A DNA stretch of 64,000 bases from TMED14 sp041158165 (GTDB lineage Bacteria; Bacteroidota; Bacteroidia; Flavobacteriales; Schleiferiaceae). Positions 1 to 8,196 of this stretch are shown piece by piece; position 1 is the first letter of the stretch, and the number at the start of each line of letters is the position of its first letter. The notes beneath the pieces were generated by a model. It was not told where the DNA came from and ran no database searches. It was given only the letters and a program-made list of their open reading frames with translations. The translations under genes were made by a program, and so were the position numbers. The stretch covers positions 1 through 64,000 of the forward strand of contig JBEBBW010000005.1 in the NCBI GenBank assembly GCA_041158165.1. The letters are read 5' to 3'.

Positions 1-1844
1 CTTACCGTGATGCCGGCGAGGAGTCCGCCTAAGGCCTCAGGGCCCATGGTGAAGCCCACGAGGACCGGAGCAATCAGAGCCAGCGCGCCCGGAGCAACCA
101 TTTCTTTGATCGAAGCTTGGGTTGAAATCTCCACACACTTCTCGTACTCGGGCTTGCCCGTGCCTTCCATGATGCCTGGAATTTCGCGGAACTGGCGGCG
201 TACCTCGCGCACCATTTCCATGGCCGCCTTACCCACAGCGCTGATGGCCAGCGAGCTGAAGAAGAACGGAATCATGGCGCCCACGAAGAGCATGGCCAGC
301 ACGTCGGCCTTGTAGATGTCGATGCCGTCGATGCCCGCAAGGCCTACGTAGGCAGCGAACAGCGCGAGGGCAGTCAGCGCGGCAGAAGCAATGGCGAAGC
401 CCTTACCCGTAGCGGCGGTGGTGTTGCCCACGGCGTCGAGGTTGTCGGTGCGCTCGCGCACTTCGCTCGGAAGGTGGTTCATCTCGGCAATACCGCCTGC
501 GTTGTCGGCGATCGGTCCGAAGGCGTCAATCGCAAGCTGCATGGCGGTCGTAGCCATCATGCCTGCAGCGGCAATGGCCACGCCGTACAGGCCGGCCAGC
601 GCGAAGGAACCGTAGATTCCGCCCGCCAGGATGATGATGGGAAGCACCGTCGACTCCATACCCACGGCAAGACCGCCGATGACGTTGGTGCCGTGGCCGG
701 TACCCGACTTCTGCACGATGCTGTCCACCGGACGGCGACCCATCGACGTGTAGTACTCGGTAACGAGGCTCATCAGGGTTCCGACCACGAGGCCGAGAAT
801 GATGCTCCAGAACACGTTCATGCTAGTGATTACCGTCTCCGAACCGTGGCGCGCAAACGTCATCGTCTCGGGAAGCATGTAGTCAATCACAAAGTAGGAC
901 GCTACGGCGGTCAGCACCATAGAGCTCCAGTTGCCCAGGTTCAGGGCGTTCATGACGCTGCTGGTCTCGCCTTTGATGCGCACGAAGAAGGTTCCAATAA
1001 TGGAGAATACGATGCCCAGGCCGGCGATTACCATCGGCAGGAGGATCGGCGCCATGCCGTTGAAGTTGTCTTGGCTTACCACCTCGCGGCCGAGAACCAT
1101 CGTGGCCAGCATCGTGGCTACGTACGAGCCAAAGAGGTCAGCGCCCATACCGGCTACGTCGCCCACGTTGTCGCCCACGTTGTCGGCAATGGTCGCGGGG
1201 TTGCGGGGGTCGTCTTCGGGGATTCCAGCTTCAACCTTACCCACGAGGTCGGCACCGACGTCGGCAGCCTTGGTGTAGATACCGCCACCCACACGGGCAA
1301 AAAGGGCGATGGACTCCGCGCCCAGCGAGAAGCCGGCGAGGACTTCAAGGGCCTGTGCCACGTTGGCGTACATACCGGTGAAGACGATGTAGAGAGTTCC
1401 GAGGCCCAGTACCGCGAGGCCGGCCACGCCGAGGCCCATAACGGTTCCGCCCGTGAACGACACCTTCAGGGCTTGCGCCAGCGAGGTGCGGGCAGCCTGC
1501 GTGGTGCGCACGTTGGCTTTGGTGGCGATGTTCATGCCAATCCATCCGGCGAAGGCGCTGAATACGGCTCCGATGACGAAGGCTACGGCGATCACCCAGT
1601 CGGTGTGCATGGCCACGGCCTCAAGTTCGGCAGACCAGGCCAGCAGGGCGGCCGCGATCACGACAAACACGCCTAAAACGCGCCACTCGGCACGAAGGAA
1701 GGCTTGGGATCCGCGGGCAATGTAGCCGGCGAGTTCGACCATGTTGGCGTCTCCGGCGTCTTGCTTGCCGACCCAAATGGCCTTGAAGATCATGACGACC
1801 AGGCCTACGAGGCCGAGGACGGGAACGAGGTACTGAATTTCCAT
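1..1844 (-). CDS. hppA: K+-dependent membrane pyrophosphatase (sodium or proton pump), 3' end outside window
   Basis: Integral membrane pump that hydrolyses pyrophosphate to export Na+ and/or H+. About 614 codons are visible from ATG at 1844; the frame is still open at base 1, so the C-terminus is missing. The core signature DVGADLVGKVEAGIPEDD is followed by the Asp-rich NVGDNVGDVAG motif that binds Mg-pyrophosphate. The later GNTTAATGKG motif has Ala and Gly where K+-independent enzymes have Lys and Thr, which in this family marks K+ dependence. A Glu sits just before SIALFARVGGG, the position linked to Na+ transport in related pumps, so Na+ (or mixed Na+/H+) pumping is inferred. Many hydrophobic segments are seen throughout. 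It lies downstream of pdhB on the same strand but is 149 bp away and has its own candidate promoter. Confidence 0.95.
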   Translation of the reverse strand, partial: MEIQYLVPVLGLVGLVVMIFKAIWVGKQDAGDANMVELAGYIARGSQAFLRAEWRVLGVFVVIAAALLAWSAELEAVAMHTDWVIAVAFVIGAVFSAFAGWIGMNIATKANVRTTQAARTSLAQALKVSFTGGTVMGLGVAGLAVLGLGTLYIVFTGMYANVAQALEVLAGFSLGAESIALFARVGGGIYTKAADVGADLVGKVEAGIPEDDPRNPATIADNVGDNVGDVAGMGADLFGSYVATMLATMVLGREVVSQDNFNGMAPILLPMVIAGLGIVFSIIGTFFVRIKGETSSVMNALNLGNWSSMVLTAVASYFVIDYMLPETMTFARHGSETVITSMNVFWSIILGLVVGTLMSLVTEYYTSMGRRPVDSIVQKSGTGHGTNVIGGLAVGMESTVLPIIILAGGIYGSFALAGLYGVAIAAAGMMATTAMQLAIDAFGPIADNAGGIAEMNHLPSEVRERTDNLDAVGNTTAATGKGFAIASAALTALALFAAYVGLAGIDGIDIYKADVLAMLFVGAMIPFFFSSLAISAVGKAAMEMVREVRRQFREIPGIMEGTGKPEYEKCVEISTQASIKEMVAPGALALIAPVLVGFTMGPEALGGLLAGITV

Positions 1845-1900
1845 AATATGCGTACGTTACGTGGTTTGGTTTAGGTTAAAATCGGTCGTTTTAAGGGGCG

Positions 1901-1908
1901 CGAAGATA
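1901..1908 (-). promoter_or_regulatory. candidate -7 box for hppA
   Basis: TATCTTCG on the minus strand, one base off the Bacteroidota -7 consensus TAnnTTTG, 57 bp upstream of the hppA start. No clear -33 TTG was found, so this is tentative. Confidence 0.35.
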
Positions 1909-1928
1909 CGGGCTTTGGTAAAAAGTTT

Positions 1929-1985
1929 GAAATCCGGTTATATCCGGACAAGACTGTGGTACAAATGTTCGGTTATGACCGGATT
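1929..1985. repeat. long-loop inverted repeat between pdhB and hppA
   Basis: AAATCCGGTTAT at 1929-1940 is mirrored by ATGACCGGATTT at 1974-1985 with one mismatch, and a further TATCCGG lies between the arms. It sits just downstream of the pdhB stop on the minus strand. It could be part of a terminator or an operator for hppA; there is no U-tract. Confidence 0.35.
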
Positions 1986-1992
1986 TTACTTT

Positions 1993-2976
1993 TTACTTCT
2001 TGACGTACATCACCTCGCGTACCGCCTTGATCACGCGGGCCGGGTTCGGAAGGAAGGCCTCCATGAGCGTCGGCGCGTAGGCAGCCGGGGTATCGGCCGT
2101 CGTGATGCGAATGATCGGCGCGTCGAGGTAGTCAAACGCACGCTTCTGCACCATGTAGCTGATTTCGGTGCTGATACTTCCGAGCGGCCACGCCTCTTCG
2201 ACACACACCAGGCGGTTGGTCTTCTTCACCGAATTGATCACCGTATCGTAGTCAATCGGGCGCACCGTGCGCAAGTCGATCACCTCACAGCTAATGCCCT
2301 CTTTGGCCAGCTCCTCGGCGGCAGCCAGGGCCACCTTCATGATTTTTCCGAACGAAACAATAGTCACGTCGGTTCCGGCGCGCTTGATGTCGGCCACGCC
2401 GATCGGCAGCACGTACTCGCCCTCGGGAACTTCGCCCTTGTCGCCGTACATCTGCTCGGATTCCATAAAGATGACGGGGTCCTCGTCGCGGATGGCCGCC
2501 TTGAGCAAGCCTTTAGCGTCGTAGGGCGTAGACGGAACAATCACTTTGAGGCCGGGGCAGTTGGCGTACCAGCTTTCAAAGGCTTGGGAGTGGGTCGCGC
2601 CCAGTTGGCCGGCGCTGGCCGTGGGGCCGCGGAACACGATCGGAATCGTGAACTGTCCACCCGACATCTGGTGGATTTTGGCGGCGTTGCTGATGATCTG
2701 GTCGATGGCCACCATCGAAAAGTTGAACGTCATGAACTCGATGATGGGGCGAAGGCCGTTCATGGCCGCGCCCACGCCGATTCCCGTGAATCCGAGCTCG
2801 GCGATCGGGGTATCGAGCACGCGCTTGGGGCCGAATTCGTCGAGCATTCCCTTGGAGGCCTTGTAGGCTCCGTTGTATTCAGCTACTTCTTCGCCCATTA
2901 GGAAGATGCGCTCGTCGCGGCGCATTTCTTCGCTCATGGCTTCGGCAATGGCCTCGCGGAATTGAATCGTTCGCAT
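1993..2976 (-). CDS. pdhB: pyruvate dehydrogenase E1 component subunit beta
   Basis: 327-residue beta subunit of the thiamine-pyrophosphate E1 component of the pyruvate (or a closely related 2-oxo acid) dehydrogenase complex. It starts MRTIQFREAIAEAMSEEMRR and carries the family motifs GEEVAEYNGAYKASKG, TPIAELGFTGIGVGAAMNG and FRGPTASAGQLGATHSQ; the C-terminal transketolase domain (CEVIDLRTVRP, VCVEEAWPLGS) is complete. ATG at 2976 was chosen because the open frame upstream of it runs antisense into etfB and has no homology. E1 alpha and E2 are not nearby. A -7 box lies 24 bp upstream. The length matches the family. Confidence 0.95.
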   Translation of the reverse strand: MRTIQFREAIAEAMSEEMRRDERIFLMGEEVAEYNGAYKASKGMLDEFGPKRVLDTPIAELGFTGIGVGAAMNGLRPIIEFMTFNFSMVAIDQIISNAAKIHQMSGGQFTIPIVFRGPTASAGQLGATHSQAFESWYANCPGLKVIVPSTPYDAKGLLKAAIRDEDPVIFMESEQMYGDKGEVPEGEYVLPIGVADIKRAGTDVTIVSFGKIMKVALAAAEELAKEGISCEVIDLRTVRPIDYDTVINSVKKTNRLVCVEEAWPLGSISTEISYMVQKRAFDYLDAPIIRITTADTPAAYAPTLMEAFLPNPARVIKAVREVMYVKK

Positions 2977-3000
2977 TCGTTTACGTGTGTTTATGGTCGG

Positions 3001-3029
3001 CAAAAATACGGCTTCGGAGCCTAAATTTG
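3001..3029. promoter_or_regulatory. divergent -7 boxes for pdhB (-) and etfB (+)
   Basis: TATTTTTG on the minus strand (3008-3001) reads into pdhB, and TAAATTTG on the plus strand (3022-3029) reads into etfB. Both match TAnnTTTG. The boxes are 13 bp apart, so the two promoters overlap and polymerase could not occupy both at once. Confidence 0.6.
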
Positions 3030-3072
3030 CCGCATGCTTGGGGGCACAAACCGCCCTGCCGCAATCCTTGAT

Positions 3073-3819
3073 ATGAAGATCCTTGTTTGCATCAGCCACG
3101 TTCCCGATACGACGGCCAAGATTCAGTTTACCGCCGACGGGCGTTCTCTTGACGCCAACGGCGTGCAGTTCGTGATTAATCCCTACGACGAGTTCGGGTT
3201 GACGCGGGCGCTCCAGCTCAACGAGCAGCTGGGCGGAACGGTCACGGCCGTGACCGTCGGCGACGCCGGGGTCGAGCCCACGCTGCGCAAGGCGCTCGCC
3301 ATCGGCGCGCACGACGCGGTTCGCGTCGACGCCCAGCCCACCGACCCCATGCAGGTAGCGCGGGAACTGGCTGCGGTGGTTTCAGAAGGTGGCTATGACG
3401 TAGTCATTTGTGGCCAAGAGTCTATTGACTACAACGGCGGCATCGTGCCCTCGGCCCTCGCAGAACTTCTTGGCTGGCCCGTCGTGACTCCGTGCATCGG
3501 CTTCACCCCCGAAGGCAGCCGCGCCAAGGCGTCTCGGGAGATCGACGGCGGCAAAGAAGTGCTCGACCTCGCCCTTCCCGTCGTCCTCGGCGCCAAAAAA
3601 GGCCTTGTCGAAGAGTCTGAACTCCGCATTCCCAACATGCGCGGCATCATGGCTGCCCGAACCAAGCCCCTGACGGTCAAGGCTGCGGCCGGTGCTGCGG
3701 CAGGTTCCGCCCCGGTTTCATTCACAAAACCCGCCGGCAAGTCCGCGGTGCAAATGATCGACGCCAACGACCTGGATGGCCTCGTGAAAAAGCTGCACGA
3801 AGAGGCCAAAGTCATTTAA
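3073..3819 (+). CDS. etfB: electron transfer flavoprotein subunit beta
   Basis: 248-residue beta subunit of the ETF heterodimer, which binds AMP and carries electrons from acyl-CoA and related dehydrogenases to the quinone pool. It starts MKILVCISHVPDTTAKIQF, typical of Bacteroidota EtfB, and contains DVVICGQESIDYNGGIVPS. An in-frame ATG at 3034, only 4 bp after a -7 box, would add 13 residues (MLGGTNRPAAILD) that the family lacks, so 3073 is preferred although the shorter leader is not excluded. It is first in a run etfB-etfA-bifunctional nuclease-nupC. Its TAA stop opens a heptamer repeat array. Confidence 0.95.
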   Translation: MKILVCISHVPDTTAKIQFTADGRSLDANGVQFVINPYDEFGLTRALQLNEQLGGTVTAVTVGDAGVEPTLRKALAIGAHDAVRVDAQPTDPMQVARELAAVVSEGGYDVVICGQESIDYNGGIVPSALAELLGWPVVTPCIGFTPEGSRAKASREIDGGKEVLDLALPVVLGAKKGLVEESELRIPNMRGIMAARTKPLTVKAAAGAAAGSAPVSFTKPAGKSAVQMIDANDLDGLVKKLHEEAKVI

Positions 3820-3843
3820 CTAGCAACCAGTAACTAGCAACCC
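3817..3843. repeat. heptamer array A (etfB/etfA junction)
   Basis: Seven-base periodic tandem repeat containing TAACTAG and CAACCAG units. The first TAA is the etfB stop codon. It fills almost the whole 32-bp gap to etfA. Confidence 0.8.
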
Positions 3844-3851
3844 GTTTTCTC

Positions 3852-4802
3852 ATGATTTTAGTTTTTGCCGAAACCTGGTCAGGACAGTTCAAGAAGTCCA
3901 CGTTTGAAGCCGTTCAGTACGCCGCCGCTTGTGCCTCAGCCCAAGGCAGCCAAGCCGTAGCCGTCGTCGTTGGCCCCGCTTCGGCCCCCGTCGAGTCGCT
4001 CGGAGCCTACGGTGCCCACAAGGTGATCCACCTGCACGGACCCGAAACGTTTGAGACCGCCCAGCACGCCGCCTTGATCGGCGACCTGGCCAAGGAACTC
4101 GGAGCCAGCCTCCTAATCGTAAACGGAACTGCCAACGGCCGTGCCCTCATGGGCGCACTCGCGGTGCGTGCCGAGGCCGGCGTGATCAGCAACGTCACCG
4201 CCTTGCCGGAGTCCTACAACCCGGTGCGCGTGGTGCGCGGGGCCTTCTCGTCGAAGGGCATTGAGGTGTGCGAAAGCACGGCCGGCCGCACGGTGATCGG
4301 CCTGGTTCCCAATGCCTTGGGCGCCAAAGACTCCGCCGGAAGCAACGCAGCCTTCGAAGACCGCAACGTCAGCGCTTCGGCGCGCGCCAGCGTGGTCGAG
4401 CAGCAGCTGGCCAGCGGCAGCATCGCCCTTCCTGAGGCCGAGCGCGTGGTTTCGGCCGGACGCGGCATGAAGGCCCCCGAAAACTGGGGCATGATCGAAG
4501 AACTGGCCCAGGTGCTGGGCGCGGCCACGGCCTGCTCGAAGCCGGTCAGCGACATCGGATGGCGTCCGCACCGCGAGCACGTCGGCCAAACCGGCATTCA
4601 GGTCAACCCGCAGCTCTACATCGCCGTGGGCATTTCGGGCGCGATTCAGCACCTTGCGGGCGTGAGCAGCTCCAAAACCATCGTCGTAATCAACAGCGAT
4701 CCAGAGGCTCCGTTCTTTAAGGCCGCCGACTACGGCATCGTGGGCGACGCTTTTGACATTGTTCCGCGCCTCACCGCGGCCCTCCGCAAGCACTTGAATT
4801 AA
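3852..4802 (+). CDS. etfA: electron transfer flavoprotein subunit alpha
   Basis: 316-residue FAD-binding partner of EtfB. The N-terminal domain starts MILVFAETWSGQFKKSTFEA. The C-terminal FAD domain carries GQTGIQVNPQLYIAVGISG (about residues 245-263), followed by the conserved SSKTIVVINSDPEAPFF and ADYGIVGD stretches. Length is normal for bacterial EtfA. It is 32 bp downstream of etfB, separated only by repeat array A, and 3 bp upstream of the next gene, so one operon is likely. Confidence 0.95.
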   Translation: MILVFAETWSGQFKKSTFEAVQYAAACASAQGSQAVAVVVGPASAPVESLGAYGAHKVIHLHGPETFETAQHAALIGDLAKELGASLLIVNGTANGRALMGALAVRAEAGVISNVTALPESYNPVRVVRGAFSSKGIEVCESTAGRTVIGLVPNALGAKDSAGSNAAFEDRNVSASARASVVEQQLASGSIALPEAERVVSAGRGMKAPENWGMIEELAQVLGAATACSKPVSDIGWRPHREHVGQTGIQVNPQLYIAVGISGAIQHLAGVSSSKTIVVINSDPEAPFFKAADYGIVGDAFDIVPRLTAALRKHLN

Positions 4803-4805
4803 TCG

Positions 4806-5414
4806 GTGTCGGGCACGCTCATCACCCTGACGGTCAAGGGCCTCACCTATAGTGAGCGCCCCACCGGAGCCTATGCCCTACTCCTCGAGTCAGCGGTCGA
4901 CAAGCGCCGGCTGCCGATCGTGATCGGGGCCTTTGAGGCCCAAGCGATTGCGATTGCGCTCGACAAGATGTCGACGCCGCCGCGGCCCATGACCCACGAC
5001 CTGTTTACCCAGGCACTCACGCTGCACGGCGCCGTACTGGAGCGCGTTGTGGTGCACGCCCTGGTCGACGGCGTGTTTTATGCGCAGCTTCACTTCGCCA
5101 GCGGCACCGTGCTCGACGCCCGTCCCTCTGACGCCGTAGCCCTCGCCCTTCGCCTGGAATGCCCGATGTACGCCACCGAAGAGGTCATGGTGCAAGCCAG
5201 CCTTGAGGCGGAACAGGGCGCCGCACCGAAGCGCAGCAAGCCCGCCCGAACCAAGTCAGCCGCCGCGGGCGACTCCGGCAGCTCGGCGAAAGACGACCCG
5301 GCCCTTGCCCGCGCGACCCGCGAGGAGCTCGAAGCGATGCTCGAACACGCCTTGACCAACGAAGACTACGAACTCGCCGCGCGAATCCGCGACGAACTGA
5401 CACAGCGAGGCTGA
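4806..5414 (+). CDS. bifunctional nuclease family protein (DUF151) with C-terminal UVR motif
   Basis: 202 residues from a GTG start. Residues about 1-130 form the BFN/DUF151 domain (LPIVIGAFEAQAIAIALD, ARPSDAVALALRLECPMYA). A low-complexity Ala/Ser/Lys linker follows, and the last ~25 residues (LEAMLEHALTNEDYELAARI) form a UvrB/UvrC-type UVR helix pair. The BFN-plus-UVR layout is common in Bacteroidota, where the function is inferred as nuclease but rarely tested. It lies 3 bp after etfA and 47 bp before nupC, so it is probably co-transcribed with ETF. Confidence 0.85.
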   Translation: MSGTLITLTVKGLTYSERPTGAYALLLESAVDKRRLPIVIGAFEAQAIAIALDKMSTPPRPMTHDLFTQALTLHGAVLERVVVHALVDGVFYAQLHFASGTVLDARPSDAVALALRLECPMYATEEVMVQASLEAEQGAAPKRSKPARTKSAAAGDSGSSAKDDPALARATREELEAMLEHALTNEDYELAARIRDELTQRG

Positions 5415-5461
5415 TTTTGGCCTAATTTCAGCCCGCCCAAACGCTTTAAACGCTTATTCTC

Positions 5462-6748
5462 TTGGATTACTACTTCCGCGTCCTCGCCGGCCTTCTGTTG
5501 CTCGTCGCCATTCTGTATGCCTTTAGTTCCAACCGCCGCGCCATTGACTGGGCCCTCGTGGGCAAGGGACTCCTCCTTCAGTTCGTTCTGGCCGTAGCCA
5601 TTCTGCACCTTTCTTGGGTTTCGCTGGCCTTCGACGCCGTCGGCAAGGGATTCGTGGCCTTGCTGAGCTACACCCGCGAGGGCTCGCTCTTCCTTTTTGG
5701 CGACCTGGTCGGACGCGTCGACACATTTGGCTATCTGTTTGCTTTTCAGGTACTTCCGACCATTATTTTCTTTAGCGCCATCACCTCGCTCCTCTTCCAC
5801 TTCGGAATCCTGCAGCGCGTCGTGGGCGGATTTGCCTGGGTCATGAAGCGGACCCTCAAACTATCGGGTGCCGAAACCCTAGCCGCCGCCGCCAACGTGT
5901 TTGTGGGCCAAACCGAGGCTCCGCTCCTCGTCAAACCCTACATCGGTACCATGACCCGCTCGGAACTCATGGCCCTCATGGTGGGCGGCATGGCTACGCT
6001 GGCCGGCGCGGTACTGGCCGCCTACATTGGCTACTTGGGCGGAACCGATCCGGAACGCCAAGTGTTCTTCGCGCGCCACCTGCTGACCGCCTCGGTCATG
6101 AACGCCCCCGCGTCGCTTTGGATCGCCAAAGTGCTCGTTCCCCAAACCGAGCCTGTGGTCGACGTAGCGAGCGTGCGCATCGAGCGCAAGGGCAACTGGC
6201 TCGAAGCCATCGCCAACGGCACCACCGACGGCTTCAAAATGGCCGCCAACGTCGGCGTAATGCTCCTGGTCTTTACCGCCATGATCGCGCTGTTCAACGG
6301 AATCCTCACCAACGGCCTGGGCACCTGGACCGGCCTCAACGACCTCGTAGCCAGCTGGTCCAGCGGACGCTACACCGAATTCAACCTTCAAGCCATCTTT
6401 GGCATGCTCCTCGGCCCCTTCACGTGGCTCCTGGGCGTGCCCTGGGCGGAGGCTCCGCTGGTGGGCCAACTGCTCGGCGAAAAGACTGTGCTCAACGAGT
6501 TTTATGCCTACGTGACCATGGGCAAGATGATGGAAGGGGGAATCCTCGTGAGCGAACGCGCCCAAACCCTCGCCGTGTATGTGCTTTGTGGCTTCGCCAA
6601 CTTTGCCTCGATCGGCATCCAGATCGGCGGCATCGGAACCCTTGCTCCCGAGCGCCGCAAGGACCTCTCGGAACTGGGCTTCAAAGCCGTTTTGGGCGGA
6701 ACCGCCGCTTCGCTGACTACGGCTACGTTGGTGGCACTACTCCTCTAA
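5462..6748 (+). CDS. nupC: concentrative nucleoside transporter, NupC family
   Basis: 428-residue inner-membrane Na+ or H+/nucleoside symporter. Recognised by the gate and core motifs FQVLPTIIFFSAITSLLFHF, ANVFVGQTEAPLLVKPYI and MTRSELMALMVGGMATLAG, with the C-terminal GFANFASIGIQIGG region. Around ten hydrophobic segments are visible. The start is taken as TTG at 5462 because no in-frame ATG precedes the first membrane helix. Proximity to thyA and folA suggests a nucleotide-supply neighbourhood. The TAA stop leads directly into repeat array B. Confidence 0.9.
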   Translation: MDYYFRVLAGLLLLVAILYAFSSNRRAIDWALVGKGLLLQFVLAVAILHLSWVSLAFDAVGKGFVALLSYTREGSLFLFGDLVGRVDTFGYLFAFQVLPTIIFFSAITSLLFHFGILQRVVGGFAWVMKRTLKLSGAETLAAAANVFVGQTEAPLLVKPYIGTMTRSELMALMVGGMATLAGAVLAAYIGYLGGTDPERQVFFARHLLTASVMNAPASLWIAKVLVPQTEPVVDVASVRIERKGNWLEAIANGTTDGFKMAANVGVMLLVFTAMIALFNGILTNGLGTWTGLNDLVASWSSGRYTEFNLQAIFGMLLGPFTWLLGVPWAEAPLVGQLLGEKTVLNEFYAYVTMGKMMEGGILVSERAQTLAVYVLCGFANFASIGIQIGGIGTLAPERRKDLSELGFKAVLGGTAASLTTATLVALLL

Positions 6749-6796
6749 CGAGCCAACTAGCTAACTAGCCAACCAGCTAACTAGCCAACCAGCCAC
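6746..6796. repeat. repeat array B (nupC/thyA junction)
   Basis: Begins with the nupC TAA stop. After that it is an octamer version of the element: about six tandem copies of AGCYAACY. The 16-base pair of units repeats exactly twice. It ends 3 bp before the thyA promoter box. Confidence 0.85.
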
Positions 6797-6798
6797 CC

Positions 6799-6806
6799 TA
6801 CCTTTA
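6799..6806 (+). promoter_or_regulatory. -7 box directly before thyA
   Basis: TACCTTTA, one base off TAnnTTTG, ending 4 bp before the thyA ATG. The implied start site is at or next to the start codon, so a leaderless thyA-folA mRNA is likely. Confidence 0.5.
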
Positions 6807-6810
6807 CGTC

Positions 6811-7689
6811 ATGCGCCAGTACCACGATTTAATGGACCGCGTGCTCCGCGAGGGCATCGATAAATCCGACCGAACCGGCACCGGAACACGCAGCGTTTTT
6901 GGCCACCAAATGCGCTTCGATTTGAGCGAAGGATTCCCGATGGTGACGACCAAAAAGCTGCACCTCAAGAGCATCCTTCACGAACTCATTTGGTTTATTT
7001 CGGGCGACACCAACATTCGCTACCTCTGCCAGAACGGGGTGCGGATCTGGGACGATTGGCCCTTTGCAACCTATGCCAAGTCAGCTGACTACGACGGCAT
7101 TGACATGAAGACCTTTGCGGCGCGGGTGGCCGACGACGCGGAATTCGCCGCGAAATGGGGCGACCTCGGGCCCGTGTACGGCTACCAGTGGCGCTTTTGG
7201 CCCGGCCCCAACGGCCCGGTGGACCAACTGCGCGACGTCCTCGAGGGCATTCGCCGAAACCCCGACGGCCGGCGCCACATCGTTTCGGCCTGGAACCCAG
7301 GCTACATCGACCAAATGGCGCTTCCGCCCTGCCACGCCTTCTTTCAGTTTTATGTGGCCGACGGCAAGCTTTCGTGCCAGCTTTACCAGCGCTCGGCCGA
7401 TATTTTCTTGGGGGTTCCGTTCAATATTGCGTCGTACGCGCTCCTGATCCACATGATGGCCCAGGACCTCGGCCTCGGCGTGGGCGACTTTGTGCACACC
7501 TTGGGCGACGCCCACATCTACTCGAACCACCTCGAGCAGGTTCAGCTTCAGCTTAGCCGCGAGCTGCGCCCACTGCCCAGACTGCGCCTGAATCCCAACG
7601 TGAAGAGCCTGTTTGACTTCCGCTACGAAGACGTGGAATTGGTGGATTACGACCCGCACCCGCACATTCCGGCTCCGGTCGCCGTTTAG
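6811..7689 (+). CDS. thyA: thymidylate synthase
   Basis: 292 residues. Converts dUMP to dTMP using methylene-tetrahydrofolate in the cytoplasm. Motifs present are DRTGTGTRSVFG, the catalytic cysteine in LPPCHAFFQF (about Cys174), QRSADIFLGVPFNIASYALL and HIYSNH. It is longer than the 264-residue E. coli enzyme, as are many homologues with an insertion around residues 85-115. folA begins 2 bp after the stop, so the enzyme that makes dihydrofolate and the one that recycles it are co-transcribed. Confidence 0.97.
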   Translation: MRQYHDLMDRVLREGIDKSDRTGTGTRSVFGHQMRFDLSEGFPMVTTKKLHLKSILHELIWFISGDTNIRYLCQNGVRIWDDWPFATYAKSADYDGIDMKTFAARVADDAEFAAKWGDLGPVYGYQWRFWPGPNGPVDQLRDVLEGIRRNPDGRRHIVSAWNPGYIDQMALPPCHAFFQFYVADGKLSCQLYQRSADIFLGVPFNIASYALLIHMMAQDLGLGVGDFVHTLGDAHIYSNHLEQVQLQLSRELRPLPRLRLNPNVKSLFDFRYEDVELVDYDPHPHIPAPVAV

Positions 7690-7691
7690 CC

Positions 7692-8174
7692 ATGCTGTAC
7701 GCCATTGTTGCCCACGACCAAAACCGCCTGATTGGGGGCGGCAACGACCTTTTGTGGCACCTGCCCAACGACCTGAAGTACTTTAAGGAGCGTACCCGCG
7801 GATTCCCAATCATCATGGGCCGCAAGACGTTTGATTCGCTGGGGCGGCCCCTGCCCGGTCGCCGCAACATGGTGGTCACGCGGCAAGCCAACTGGACCGC
7901 CGAGGGCGTAGAGGTTTTTGGAAGCCTTGAGGACGCCCTAGCCGCCCTCAACGGCGCCGACGCGTACATTGTGGGCGGTGGCGAAATCTACCGAGTTGCC
8001 TTACCCTCGGTGGACGTGCTCTACGTCACCGAGGTCCATACTGCGGTCGAAGGAGGCGACACCTGGTTTCCGGAATACGCCGCGACCTTTACTGAAACGG
8101 CGCGCGAAGACCATCCGGCGGACGACCGCCACGCCTACGCCTATTCGTTTGTAACGCTTACTAGAAACCAGTAG
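7692..8174 (+). CDS. folA: dihydrofolate reductase
   Basis: 160-residue NADPH-dependent enzyme that regenerates tetrahydrofolate after thymidylate synthesis. Motifs: AIVAHDQNRLIGGGNDLLWHLPND, split here as the IGGGNDLLWHLP core with the active-site Asp in LPNDLKYF, then IIMGRKTF and YIVGGGEIY. It begins 2 bp after thyA. The final residues TRNQ and the TAG stop are encoded by the first units of repeat array C, so the array has shaped the C-terminus. Confidence 0.97.
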   Translation: MLYAIVAHDQNRLIGGGNDLLWHLPNDLKYFKERTRGFPIIMGRKTFDSLGRPLPGRRNMVVTRQANWTAEGVEVFGSLEDALAALNGADAYIVGGGEIYRVALPSVDVLYVTEVHTAVEGGDTWFPEYAATFTETAREDHPADDRHAYAYSFVTLTRNQ

Positions 8175-8196
8175 CTAGTAACTAGCCACTGGCTAG
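8160..8196. repeat. heptamer array C (folA/clpX convergent junction)
   Basis: Seven-base periodic array including TAACTAG. It supplies the stop codons of both convergent genes: folA TAG at 8172-8174 on the plus strand and clpX TAG at 8195-8193 on the minus strand. No classical terminator hairpin lies between the genes. Confidence 0.85.

Noticed and set aside
474..1676. Long open frame antisense to the membrane pyrophosphatase gene
   Set aside because: The minus strand codes a clearly conserved protein over the same bases; the plus frame gives His/Gly/Arg-rich sequence with no signal or domain. It is a GC-rich codon shadow.
3034..3072. N-terminal extension of EtfB from ATG at 3034
   Set aside because: The 13 extra residues are not family-like, although the spacing from the -7 box matches other leaderless genes here; kept as an alternative only.
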